Below are positions 8,860-19,142 of a stretch of DNA of 64,000 bases, one piece after another. A program made the position numbers and the translations under genes. The stretch spans positions 1-64,000 of the forward strand of contig JAIYCQ010000031.1 of NCBI GenBank assembly GCA_027487945.1. Direction: 5' to 3'. The DNA is from Caulobacteraceae bacterium. Its GTDB lineage: Bacteria; Pseudomonadota; Alphaproteobacteria; Caulobacterales; Caulobacteraceae. The notes under the pieces were generated by a model, which did not search any database, was not told the DNA's origin, and saw only the letters and a program-made list of their open reading frames with translations. Each line of letters starts with the position of its first letter. The stretch's first letter is position 1.

Positions 8860-9840
8860 CTAGAGACCGAACGCCTTCAGCAGCCGGTCCGCCGCCGCCG
8901 AGGCCGGGAGCCGACCGCCCCGCACCGCAACCTCGAGGTCCGGTGCGAGGGCGGCGACGTCGGCCTGCAGGCGAAAGGCCTCCTGCAGGCGGTCGCTGAC
9001 CATCGCCCACATCCAGCGCGCATTCTGCGAGGCGCGTCGCGCGACCCGCTCGCCGTTGGCGGTCATGATGTCGCGGTGCCGCTCGATCTGCTGCCAGAGC
9101 ACATCCAGCCCGGCATTGTTCAGGCCCGAGGCGGTCAGCACCGGCGGCGTCCAGTCCGGCGAGGCGGGCGTCAGGATATGCAGCGCCGTGCGGTATTCCC
9201 GCGCCGACCGTTCCGCGCGGGGCGGGTCGGCGTCGGCCTTGTTGATCAGGATCAGGTCGGCGATCTCGATGAGGCCCTTCTTGATGCCCTGCAGCTCGTC
9301 ACCGCCGCCGGGGATCAGCACGGCCATGAACAGGTCGACCATGTCGGCCACCACGGTCTCTGACTGGCCGACCCCGACGGTTTCGACGATCACCACGTCA
9401 AAGCCCGCGGCCTCGCAGAGCAGCATCGCCTCGCGGGTCTTGCGCGCCACGCCGCCGAGGGTGCCGCCGGACGGGGAGGGGCGGATATAGGCGTTCGGGT
9501 CGACAGCCAGCCGCTCCATCCGGGTCTTGTCGCCGAGGATCGAACCGCCGGTGCGGCTGGAGGAGGGGTCCACGGCCAGCACCGCCACCCGCAGTCCGGC
9601 GGCTGTCAGATTGCAGCCGAGCGCCTCAATGGTGGTGGACTTGCCGGCGCCCGGTACGCCGGTGATCCCCAGGCGCTGGGCCTTGCCCGTGTGGGGCATA
9701 AGCTGTTCGAGCAGGGCGCGGGCCGCTTCCTGGTGATCGGCGCGTCGGCTCTCGACCAGGGTGATCGCCCGCGCCAGAGCGGCGCGGTCGCCGGCCAGGA
9801 TGCGGGCCTCAAGATCGGCGATGTCAGGAAGCCGGGTCAC
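8860..9840 (-). CDS. meaB: methylmalonyl-CoA mutase-associated GTPase MeaB
   Basis: 326 aa, G3E-family GTPase that protects and reloads the cobalamin cofactor of methylmalonyl-CoA mutase. Walker A is GVPGAGKST near residues 61-69, the Mg/switch region is VLAVDPSSS and the base-recognition motif is LINKADAD. The GDKTRM and SPSGGTLGG segments are typical of MeaB/ArgK. The two mutase subunits lie at 12554-16159 on the same strand, about 2.7 kb upstream of this gene, so the functional set is split by DUF4112 and YbjQ-family genes. Length is normal. Confidence 0.95.
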   Translation of the reverse strand: MTRLPDIADLEARILAGDRAALARAITLVESRRADHQEAARALLEQLMPHTGKAQRLGITGVPGAGKSTTIEALGCNLTAAGLRVAVLAVDPSSSRTGGSILGDKTRMERLAVDPNAYIRPSPSGGTLGGVARKTREAMLLCEAAGFDVVIVETVGVGQSETVVADMVDLFMAVLIPGGGDELQGIKKGLIEIADLILINKADADPPRAERSAREYRTALHILTPASPDWTPPVLTASGLNNAGLDVLWQQIERHRDIMTANGERVARRASQNARWMWAMVSDRLQEAFRLQADVAALAPDLEVAVRGGRLPASAAADRLLKAFGL

Positions 9841-9849
9841 CGGAGGGGT

Positions 9850-10167
9850 CTAGATGACCACCGCTGTACCGGAAACAGAAACCATCAGCATCGAGGCCTG
9901 CGGGCCGACGGTATTGTAGTCGAGATCGACGGCGATCACCGCATTGGCGCCGAGCTTCTCGGCCTCCTTGATCAGGTTCTTCATCGCGTCTTCGCGCGCC
10001 CTGGCCAGCAGGCGTTCGTAGGAGCGGGAGTGACCGCCGATGAAGTCGCGAATGGCGGCCATCAGGTCGAAGACGACATTCGCGCCGAGGATCGACTGGG
10101 CGTAGATCGCGCCCTTGTACGCCTGCACAGGGCGACCTTCGATGAACGGGGTGGTCGTGACCAGCAT
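9850..10167 (-). CDS. YbjQ/UPF0145 family protein
   Basis: 105 aa from ATG 10167; the ORF track extends it to 10704, but the extra 179 residues are antisense to the DUF4112 gene. The family core is visible: RPVQAYKGAIYAQSILGANVV, a Ser/Arg/Tyr-rich helix and AEKLGANAVIAVDLDYNTVG. Members form pentamers; 'heavy-metal-binding' in their name is weakly supported. It ends 9 bases from the meaB start, so it is probably cotranscribed with meaB. Its role there is unknown. Confidence 0.88.
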   Translation of the reverse strand: MLVTTTPFIEGRPVQAYKGAIYAQSILGANVVFDLMAAIRDFIGGHSRSYERLLARAREDAMKNLIKEAEKLGANAVIAVDLDYNTVGPQASMLMVSVSGTAVVI

Positions 10168-10365
10168 CCGCCTGCTCCGACAACTGTCCGACCCAGTATT
10201 AAGGCTAAACGCGGCCGGGAGCGAGGGCTCTCCTGACAGGCGACCCGTTTCGGGCAGGGTGTTGCGCCGCAGGGGAAAAGCGCGCCAACGGCCTTTGAGG
10301 TTTACGGGCTCTGGGGCAGACTGGGCGTCGGCAGGGGCGCCGGGCCCCCGGGAGACGCGTCCGCC

Positions 10366-10842
10366 ATGGTTCTCGCGCGATCGCACCTTGATCTGCACAA
10401 CATCCGCAGCAGCATCGACCGGACCAAGAAGATGTCGGACGGGGTCATCAAGATCGGCCCGTTCGGGCTCGGTCTGGACGCCCTCCTCGGTTTCGTGCCG
10501 CCGCTCGGCTCGGCCTACAGCGCCGGGGCCGGACTTGTGCTGGTGTTCGACGGGGTGCGAGCCCGGGCCGCGCCGATGGTGCTGGCCGAGATGACCCTTA
10601 TCCTCGCCATCGACACCCTGACCCCGTACATCCCCAAGGCGGGCGGCGTGCTCGACGCCCTGTTCACGGGCCACAAATGGGCGGCCGACCTGCTGCTGCG
10701 CCACATGGACGAGACCATCTATTTCGAGGGCAGCCGCGAACAGGCCCAGGCCTCGTCAGAGTATCGCGACCTGATGGCCCGGGTCCGCGCCGGCAAGGAG
10801 AAGCGCCGTGTGGTGTTTCTCGGCAAGAGCCAGAAGGCCTAG
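10366..10842 (+). CDS. DUF4112 domain-containing protein (copy 1)
   Basis: 158 aa. The DUF4112 core is plain: a helix ending KKMSDGVIKIGPFGLGLDAL, then GFVPPLGSAYSAGAGLVLVFDG. Hydrophobic stretches (about residues 40-65 and 75-95) suggest membrane association. GGGAGA lies about 9 bases before ATG 10366. It is followed 45 bases later by a second DUF4112 gene, so the two look like an old tandem duplication. The C-terminal tail is basic. Function unknown. Confidence 0.85.
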   Translation: MVLARSHLDLHNIRSSIDRTKKMSDGVIKIGPFGLGLDALLGFVPPLGSAYSAGAGLVLVFDGVRARAAPMVLAEMTLILAIDTLTPYIPKAGGVLDALFTGHKWAADLLLRHMDETIYFEGSREQAQASSEYRDLMARVRAGKEKRRVVFLGKSQKA

Positions 10843-10887
10843 ATTCACTCTGGTCTAACCGCCGTCGCGCGATCTAGGCTCAGGCCG

Positions 10888-11514
10888 ATGAGCAAGGAAC
10901 GCGCCCATAGCGCCTATCGATCGGCGGAGACGCTGAAGAAGCTCTCCGACCGCGTCATCGGTTTCGGCCCCTTCGGGGTCGGGCTGGACGGTCTGCTGAC
11001 CTGGATCCCCGGCGCGGGCCTGATCTACAGCGCGGGGGCGTCGATGTTCCTGCTGTGGAGCGCGGTGCGCAGCGGCGCCTCGTTTACGACCCTCGCCAAG
11101 ATGGCCGGCTTTCTGGGCGTCGACATGATCCTGTCCGACCTGCCGATCCCCGGCGCGTCCGAGGTCGTCGACATGCTCTGGCAGGGCCACCTGCTGGCCG
11201 CCGCGTCGCTGCAGAAGGATATCGAGGCCCGCCACGGCGTGCCCGAGGGCATGGACTCGGTGCTGCACCGGCCCCGCCGACGTCGGACAGGGCTGGGGCT
11301 TCTGGCGACGATCATCTTCGGCGGCCTGATCTACGCGGCCTGGATCTCCGACTTCCGCGACCTGTTCAAACACGGCATGGGCTACGCCATCGTCAACGCC
11401 AGCCTGCCGGTCGGCGGCTATGTGGTCGCGCTGTGGCATGTCCTCGCGGTGGGCCTTGTCCTGATCTTCCTGGTCAGCTTGCTGCGCGCGCGGCTGCAGA
11501 AGCGGTCGACCTAG
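10888..11514 (+). CDS. DUF4112 domain-containing protein (copy 2, with extra membrane helices)
   Basis: 208 aa. The N-terminal 110 residues align by eye with copy 1: LKKLSDRVIGFGPFGVGLDGLL and IPGAGLIYSAGASMFLL sit where copy 1 has its matching motifs. Unlike copy 1 it continues through a basic linker (about residue 130) into two more hydrophobic segments (about 137-157 and 172-200) and ends RLQKRST. The pair may form a heteromeric membrane protein; that is inference. No function is known for the domain. Confidence 0.85.
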   Translation: MSKERAHSAYRSAETLKKLSDRVIGFGPFGVGLDGLLTWIPGAGLIYSAGASMFLLWSAVRSGASFTTLAKMAGFLGVDMILSDLPIPGASEVVDMLWQGHLLAAASLQKDIEARHGVPEGMDSVLHRPRRRRTGLGLLATIIFGGLIYAAWISDFRDLFKHGMGYAIVNASLPVGGYVVALWHVLAVGLVLIFLVSLLRARLQKRST

Positions 11515-11526
11515 TCTCCGGCAGCG

Positions 11527-11694
11527 CGTCAGTCCCAAGGGCGTGCGGGCGGGGGTGCTGCCCCCCGGTTCTTCGGCCGCCAGGCCACCGGCTGTGCGAT
11601 CGGCTACGCCGCCCTGTTCTTCATCAGCGACGGGAGCGTCTGTGTGACGGGTCAGACGCTGGCCGTGGACAGCGGGCTGCCGGTGATCAGCTAG
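11527..11694 (+). pseudogene. remnant of a short-chain dehydrogenase (SDR), C-terminal end
   Basis: Two frames preserve SDR C-terminal pieces. The first reads SPKGVRAGVLPPG (compare the usual kGIRVNaVsPG). After a frame change the second reads GYAALFFISDGSVCVTGQTL followed by AVDSGL, matching the usual AaLFLaSD..fvTGqtlaVDGGl. The stop TAG is at 11692-11694. No start or nucleotide-binding half exists nearby, so this is a decayed 3' end with an internal deletion. It overlaps the 3' end of the minus-strand gene at 11691 by 4 bases. Confidence 0.72.
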
Positions 11695-12485
11695 ATCGAG
11701 CAGAGGTCAAGGCAGGGCAGGGCGGTCAGCTGGTCACGCAGCCGGGTAAGCCGTTCCCGGGCGATCGCCGATCCCGACGGCATCGTCGAGGTGATCGCAT
11801 CGATCACCTTGCGACGGCCCTCCGGCGACAGACCCTGAGCGAGGCTGGCGTTGTCATCCAGGAGGGTGTCGAGCAGCAGCAGCCGGTTGGCCTCGCGGAT
11901 GCCGGGATCGCCCTGGGTGATGATGATCCCGATGTAGACCATGGATATGCCGTCCCGCATTCGTCTGAGGCCCTCGAGACGGACCTGCGTCCGCTGGGCC
12001 TCCGGCAGTGCGACCCAGAAGTCGGCGGCCGGCTTGACGAGGCGAGCCATGCAGACGGCGGAGAAGCGCAGGGCAAGCGCCATCTCGTCCTGATGTTTCG
12101 CCAGGTTCTTGGTGGTCCGTTCCAGAACAAGGGCTGCTGCCTCTTCCGGGGGCGTGTTCTTGAACTCGTCCCTCCGCGATCCGATGAAGGCGAGGGCTAC
12201 GTTGTACCGGTTCGAGACGTCACAACTCGCCAGCCCATCGCCCAAAGTCGCGACCGTCACCGGCCCGAGGCCGCGCGGGTCGAGCGCGACCCGCAACAGC
12301 GTCGCGTCCTCCGCGTTCGAAAGGAGCGGGGGAGGGGCGCCGAGCCCGGCCGCCTCGATACGGGCCGTCAGTCTGACCTGCGCCGCGGTCATCGCTTCCG
12401 GGGAAGTTGCGGCGGGCTCACGCGCAGCGGCGGAGCTTGCCGTGAGGCAGGCTGCCAGCGAGAAAAGGATCAGGGCGCGCGTCAT
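11691..12485 (-). CDS. secreted protein of unknown function
   Basis: 264 aa from ATG 12485, chosen because it gives a classic signal peptide (MTRALILFSLAACLTASSAAA, cleavage near residue 21); the track start adds 20 unlikely residues. The mature part is helical and charged with few cysteines (CDVSN, VCMAR, PCLDLC near the end). No family recognised. It has the same orientation as the mutase genes but is downstream of them by 68 bases and convergent with the DUF4112 pair. Confidence 0.7.
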   Translation of the reverse strand: MTRALILFSLAACLTASSAAAREPAATSPEAMTAAQVRLTARIEAAGLGAPPPLLSNAEDATLLRVALDPRGLGPVTVATLGDGLASCDVSNRYNVALAFIGSRRDEFKNTPPEEAAALVLERTTKNLAKHQDEMALALRFSAVCMARLVKPAADFWVALPEAQRTQVRLEGLRRMRDGISMVYIGIIITQGDPGIREANRLLLLDTLLDDNASLAQGLSPEGRRKVIDAITSTMPSGSAIARERLTRLRDQLTALPCLDLCSI

Positions 12486-12553
12486 CGCCCTCTCGCGTCC
12501 GAACATAATGGGAACATTACCTGCTCCGGGCCAGGATGCAAGCAAGGCCTGTA

Positions 12554-14704
<2,151 letters not shown>

Positions 14705-14707
14705 GGC

Positions 14708-16159
14708 TCAGGCCTCCTCGAACGCGGCGGCGAAACGGATGGGCGGCAGGGGCGGGCAGGTCGAGTCCGGTCCGGGCAGACGCGGATCGGGACCGTCGAC
14801 CGCAAAGGCGGCTGGGTCGACGACGGCGACCTCCGGAGCCTTGTCCTGGGCGTTCGGGAACACCGTGACCCCGAGAATCTTGCGTGACTTGTCGGCATAG
14901 GCGGCGGCCTGGGCGTCCCGGGTGGCGCTCACCGCAGTGGCGACCAGGCCGGCTTCGAGCGCCTTGACGATACCGCCGGCCGACTCGATGGCCTGGAAGC
15001 CGGTCCAGGCGGCGCGGGCGATCTGATCGGTGAGGGTGTCCAGGTACCAGGCCCCGCCGGCCGGATCGGCGACACGACCGAGGTGGCTCTCTTCCATCAG
15101 CACCAGCTGGGTGTTGCGGGCCTGACGACGGCCGAAGGCGGTGGGCAGGCCGATGGCGTCGGTGAAGGCGCCCAGCACGATGGCGTCGGCGCCGCCCAGG
15201 GCGCCGGCGACCCCGGCGCTGGTCAGCCGCAGCAGGTTGGTCCAGGCGTCCGCCCGGGTCAGCATGCGCTGGGAGGAGCGCGCCTCGACCACCGCCGGGA
15301 CGTCGACGCCGCAGGCCTGGGTGATCCGCGACCACAGGGCGCGAGCCGCGCGCACCTTGGCGATGCCGGTGAAATACTCGCCGTCGAGGCTGACGCCCAG
15401 GGTGATGCGGCGGAAGGCCTCGTCCATCGGCAAGCCGGCGCGAACCAGCGCCCTGGCGTAGGCGACGGCCGAGGCGGCCATCAGGGCCAGCTCCTCGGTG
15501 TTCGATCCGCCGGCTTCATGCGCGGCGCGGCCGCTGGCCAGGAACAGCGAGGCCTTGGCGTAGGTCGCCGAGAGACGCGCGCCGACCGTGGCGGCCGAGA
15601 CGATGTGGCTCTCGATCGGGCCGGGGCTGGCGCCGGTCGCGGCGAAGGTCGTCAGCGGGTCCATGTGGAAGGCGAGGGGTGCGTTGGGCGCGGCCTTGGC
15701 CAGGGTCCCCAGCCAGTCTGCCGCCTTCGGTCCGAGATAACCGGCGTCCAGCGCCACCGGGGCGAGGTCCAGCAGCACGCCGTCGAGCGCTTGACCGAGG
15801 TCGGCGGCCGAGCCGACCGCGACGCCGGTCAGGCCGGCGGGGTCGATCGCCAGCAGCAGTGAGGCGGCGCCGCCCTCAAGGTCCTTCAGGGCCTCGGCGC
15901 CGGTCTGTTTGCGGTCGGGATGGGCGAGCCGCATGCGCAGGTCCCAGGGCCGGTCGGCGTCGCGGGCGCGCAGGTCGCGCACCACGTCCGGCGCGCTCTC
16001 GGCTGTATAGAGCGGCTCGATGGCGAGACCGTCCGGGGTCTTGCGCACGAGGGCGTCCTCGAAGGTCTCACCCTTCAGGGTCTTCTCGACGAGGCGCAGC
16101 CAGTCCTCACGGGCGGGTGGCGCGAAGTCGTCGGCCAGCGGCAGAATCGTCCCGGACAA
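14708..16159 (-). CDS. mutA: methylmalonyl-CoA mutase, small subunit (short form)
   Basis: 483 aa from a TTG codon at 16159, chosen because GGAGA lies 8 bases before it and the family-like sequence (ILPLADDFAPPAREDWLRLV) begins there; the track ORF to 16288 adds 43 unrelated residues. It is homologous to the barrel of the large subunit but has no C-terminal B12-like domain and ends just after the barrel, so it is shorter than actinobacterial MutA (about 640 residues, from memory). It is expected to be a non-catalytic structural partner. It is translationally close to scpA. Confidence 0.9.
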   Translation of the reverse strand: MSGTILPLADDFAPPAREDWLRLVEKTLKGETFEDALVRKTPDGLAIEPLYTAESAPDVVRDLRARDADRPWDLRMRLAHPDRKQTGAEALKDLEGGAASLLLAIDPAGLTGVAVGSAADLGQALDGVLLDLAPVALDAGYLGPKAADWLGTLAKAAPNAPLAFHMDPLTTFAATGASPGPIESHIVSAATVGARLSATYAKASLFLASGRAAHEAGGSNTEELALMAASAVAYARALVRAGLPMDEAFRRITLGVSLDGEYFTGIAKVRAARALWSRITQACGVDVPAVVEARSSQRMLTRADAWTNLLRLTSAGVAGALGGADAIVLGAFTDAIGLPTAFGRRQARNTQLVLMEESHLGRVADPAGGAWYLDTLTDQIARAAWTGFQAIESAGGIVKALEAGLVATAVSATRDAQAAAYADKSRKILGVTVFPNAQDKAPEVAVVDPAAFAVDGPDPRLPGPDSTCPPLPPIRFAAAFEEA

Positions 16160-16286
16160 GCGTGGCGTCTCCCAAGTGCGATGCAGCAATCGCTGCGGGT
16201 GATGCGCCCCTGCCGTTAGGTGCGTCAAGCGTCGGCGCCGGGATTTGCCTTCCGCCGGGGGAGGCCATTTAGCGCTTGCGATCATC

Positions 16287-16316
16287 AAACGGCCGTTTTA
16301 CTTACAGCGTATATTC
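16287..16316 (+). promoter_or_regulatory. candidate operator and -10 in the scpA/NMO divergent region
   Basis: A 12-bp perfect palindrome AAACGGCCGTTT (16287-16298) sits 11 bases before a -10-like TATATT (near 16310-16315). It lies in the 178-base gap between the divergent mutase and nitronate-monooxygenase genes. The position between likely -35 and -10 elements suggests a repressor site, for example of a TetR-family acyl-CoA sensor. The regulator is not in the window. Confidence 0.4.
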
Positions 16317-16337
16317 ATAGACGGAGCGCTTCCCGCC

Positions 16338-17342
16338 ATGGCCCTGCCGCCGATCCTTCGTGACCGCCTTCGCCTGCCGGTCATCGCCTCGCCGCTGTTC
16401 ATCATCTCCGGTCCCGACCTGGTCATCGCCCAGTGCAAGGCCGGCATCGTCGGTTCCTTCCCCTCGCTGAACGCCCGGCCGATCAGTCAGCTCGACGAAT
16501 GGCTGGCCCGCATCACCGAGGAGCTGGCCGCCTGGGACCGCGCCAACCCGGATACGCCCTCGGCCCCGTTCGCGGTGAACCAGATCGTCCACAGGACCAA
16601 CAACCGGCTCGAGGAAGACCTGGCCCTCTGCGAGAAGTACAAGGCCCCGATCGTCATCACCTCGCTGGGCGCCCGTGAGGAGCTGAACCAGGCCGTTCAC
16701 GGCTGGGGCGGCATCACCCTGCACGACGTCATCAACGACAACCACGCCCACAAGGCGATCGAGAAGGGCGCCGATGGCCTGATTCCGGTTGCGGCCGGAG
16801 CCGGCGGGCATGCCGGGGCGCTGTCGCCGTTCGCGCTGATCCAGGAGATCCGCCAGTGGTTCGACGGCCCGGTGGCGCTGTCGGGCTCCATCGCCAGCGG
16901 CAAGGCCATCCTCGCGGCCCAGGCCATGGGCGCAGACCTGGCCTATATCGGCTCCGCGTTCATCGCCACGAAGGAAGCCAACGCCGTCCAGGGCTACAAG
17001 GACATGATCGTCGAGAGTTCGGGCGAGGATATCGTCTATTCGAACCTGTTCACCGGCGTGCACGGCAACTACCTGCGTCCGTCCATCATCCGGGCGGGCA
17101 TGGACCCGGACAACCTGCCGGTCAGCGACCCCTCGAAGATGAACTTCGGCTCGGGCGGCAACCAGGAAGCCAAGGCGTGGAAGGACATCTGGGGCTGCGG
17201 CCAGGGCATCGGCGCGATCGACGCCGTCCTGAGCGCCGGCGACCTGGTCGCCAAGTTCGCCAGTGAGTACGAGGCCGCCAAGGCGGAGCTCGCCGGCAAG
17301 ACCGCCCTGACCTCGGGCGCGAAGCTGGCCTTCGCGGGCTAG
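16338..17342 (+). CDS. nitronate monooxygenase-family flavoprotein
   Basis: 334 aa from ATG 16338 (ACGGAGCG upstream; the track start adds 31 residues that run through the palindrome). FMN-dependent TIM barrel of the NMO/2-nitropropane dioxygenase family: RLRLPVIASPLFIISGPDLV, AGAGGHAGALSPFALIQEIR, ALSGSIASGKAILAAQAMGAD and AYIGSAFIATKEA contain the FMN phosphate-binding loops. Enzymes annotated this way include class II NMOs and NADH:quinone reductases; the substrate is open. It is divergent from the mutase genes, sharing their intergenic region. Confidence 0.9.
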   Translation: MALPPILRDRLRLPVIASPLFIISGPDLVIAQCKAGIVGSFPSLNARPISQLDEWLARITEELAAWDRANPDTPSAPFAVNQIVHRTNNRLEEDLALCEKYKAPIVITSLGAREELNQAVHGWGGITLHDVINDNHAHKAIEKGADGLIPVAAGAGGHAGALSPFALIQEIRQWFDGPVALSGSIASGKAILAAQAMGADLAYIGSAFIATKEANAVQGYKDMIVESSGEDIVYSNLFTGVHGNYLRPSIIRAGMDPDNLPVSDPSKMNFGSGGNQEAKAWKDIWGCGQGIGAIDAVLSAGDLVAKFASEYEAAKAELAGKTALTSGAKLAFAG

Positions 17343-17370
17343 CCAGCGACACTAACGCACGGGCTTTCGC

Positions 17371-17408
17371 CGCCGGAGTTGAGCCTTTCCAGAGGCTTGG
17401 CTCCGGCG
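17371..17408 (+). terminator. stem-loop after the nitronate-monooxygenase gene
   Basis: CGCCGGAG pairs with CTCCGGCG, and an inner AGCC/GGCT pair is possible. A short T-containing stretch (GTTTCG) follows. It is about 30 bases past the stop at 17342. The T tract is poor, so the terminator reading is moderate. Confidence 0.4.
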
Positions 17409-17478
17409 GTTTCGATTCGATCCCCCTGCGTCGCAAGGCGGCCATCCTTGGCGTGACGCACGACAGGGAGATCGACGC

Positions 17479-18987
17479 ATGTCCGACGACGCCACACCCC
17501 GCCTCGGGCTGCCCTATCTGGCGGCCGGTCAGGCGCAGAAGCACGTGACCCTCAACGAGGCTCTGAGCCGGCTCGACGGTCTGGTCCAGACGGTGGTCGC
17601 CAGCCGCGTCGTCGCCGCCCAACCGGTCGACCCGGTCGAGGGCGCGCTCTACATCCTGCCTGATGGCGCCACCGGCGAGGCTTGGGGCGGCGAGGCCGTC
17701 GGTACGCTGATGCGCTTCGAGGCCGGCGGCTGGCGCCCCCTCGCGGTGGTTGACGGCTGCCTGGCCTGGCTGCTGGACGAAGGGCTCCTGCTGGTCCGGG
17801 TGGAGGCGGGCTGGATACCCGCCACGCCTGACGTCGATCTGCAGAACGTGCCGTTTCTCGGCCTCGGTACGACGGCCGATGCGGCCAACCCGTTGGCTGT
17901 CCGGGTGAACGGCGCCCTGCTCACCGCGCGGCCGGTGGTCGACGGCGGCGACGGGGATCTGCGGCTGACGATGAACAAGGAAGCGGCCGGCGATACAGCC
18001 ACCCTGCTGTTCCAGGCGGGCTTTTCCGGCCGCGCCGAGGTCGGCCTGGCAGGCGACGAGGACTTCAGCATCAAGGTCTCGCCCGACGGCGCGGACTGGA
18101 CCCGGGCGCTCGCCATCGACCGTTCGACCGGCCAGGCGACCTTCGCCCGCGCGCCGACGCGGCCGCAGGAGGTCGCCGTCTTCACCGGCGACGGCGTCTA
18201 CGCCGTTCCCGACTGGGCGCGACGCCTCGTCCTCGTCGCGATCGGCGGGGGCGGGGGCGGCGGCGCGGGGGCCACCGGAACCAGCAGCGTCAACCGATCC
18301 GGCGGCGCCGGCGGCGGCGGCGGCGGGATTATCCGGGAGGTCATCGACGTCGATGAACTCGCCAGCGGCTCCCTGACCGTGGTGGTCGGGGCCGGCGGCG
18401 CAGCCGGAGCGAGCGTCACCGGCGTCAACGCTGGCGGCGCCGGCGGGGCAGGGACCGACAGCAGCGTGGCCTGCGAGGCGGTGGTCCTGGTCGTCGCGGG
18501 GGGCGGCTCCGGCGGGGCCGGCGGCACAACCAGCAACAGTAACGGCGGCGCCGGCGGCTTCGGCGCCACGCCGGGCAATGCGGGCGGCAATGGCGGCACG
18601 TCCAGCAACGCCCTGGCCGGCGGGGAGCAGACCTGCGGCCTGGGGCCGGGCGGCGGGGGCGGCGCCGGCGGGCTGAACACTGCCTCCGCCACCACATCGG
18701 GACGCGAAGGGGGCCACGGCGCCCTGGCCGGACGCCGGGCGGCCCGTGGCGCAGGCGGGACCGCCGGCGGGGCCGGATCGGCCGGGGCGCCGAAGGCGTG
18801 GCAGCGCGGATGCGGGGCCGGGGGAGGCGGGGGCGGCGGCATTGCCTCGACAAACGGCGGCGCGGGCGGCGCGGGAGGCGCGCCCGGCGGCGGGGGCGGC
18901 GGCGGCGGCGCCAGTCGGGACAGCCTCACCTCGGGCGCGGGCGGCACCGGCGCGCGCGGCGAGGTCTGGATCATCGCGGTCGGCTGA
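17479..18987 (+). CDS. DUF2793 protein with long glycine-rich C-terminal region (phage/tail-fibre-like)
   Basis: 502 aa. Residues 1 to about 90 form a DUF2793 domain (RLGLPYLAAGQAQKHVTLNE). The middle (about 90-235) resembles a beta-rich fibre segment, and residues about 240-500 are mostly Gly, Ala and Ser in runs such as GGGGGGGAG with interspersed Val-rich strands. DUF2793 occurs mainly in phage and gene-transfer-agent structural proteins; no other virion gene is adjacent. GGGAG lies about 9 bases before ATG 17479. The glycine repeats are DNA-level low complexity and could vary in length between strains. Confidence 0.82.
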   Translation: MSDDATPRLGLPYLAAGQAQKHVTLNEALSRLDGLVQTVVASRVVAAQPVDPVEGALYILPDGATGEAWGGEAVGTLMRFEAGGWRPLAVVDGCLAWLLDEGLLLVRVEAGWIPATPDVDLQNVPFLGLGTTADAANPLAVRVNGALLTARPVVDGGDGDLRLTMNKEAAGDTATLLFQAGFSGRAEVGLAGDEDFSIKVSPDGADWTRALAIDRSTGQATFARAPTRPQEVAVFTGDGVYAVPDWARRLVLVAIGGGGGGGAGATGTSSVNRSGGAGGGGGGIIREVIDVDELASGSLTVVVGAGGAAGASVTGVNAGGAGGAGTDSSVACEAVVLVVAGGGSGGAGGTTSNSNGGAGGFGATPGNAGGNGGTSSNALAGGEQTCGLGPGGGGGAGGLNTASATTSGREGGHGALAGRRAARGAGGTAGGAGSAGAPKAWQRGCGAGGGGGGGIASTNGGAGGAGGAPGGGGGGGGASRDSLTSGAGGTGARGEVWIIAVG

Positions 18988-19003
18988 AGGACGGGCGACA
19001 AAC

Positions 19004-19090
19004 ATGGACATCATCACGAACACCGCCGGCCTGGCCGGACGCGCGCCGGCCTGGAGGTTCGGCGACCGGGCGCCCCGCCGCGAGGAGTGA
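19004..19090 (+). CDS. possible very short ORF
   Basis: 28 codons (MDIITNTAGLAGRAP...) run from ATG 19004 with a GGACGGG upstream to TGA 19088-19090, between the DUF2793 and DUF2177 genes. The composition is close to that expected by chance in this G+C-rich DNA and no homology is recognised. It is listed only as a candidate. Confidence 0.2.
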   Translation: MDIITNTAGLAGRAPAWRFGDRAPRREE

Positions 19091-19142
19091 CTTGGCGCGC
19101 GGCGCAGCCGCACTAGCTTGCTCCCGGATAATGGAGAGACCC

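Noticed and set aside
17122-19113. 663-aa minus-strand ORF
   Set aside because: Shadow of the glycine-rich DUF2793 gene; composition mirrors the GGC/GCC-rich coding strand.
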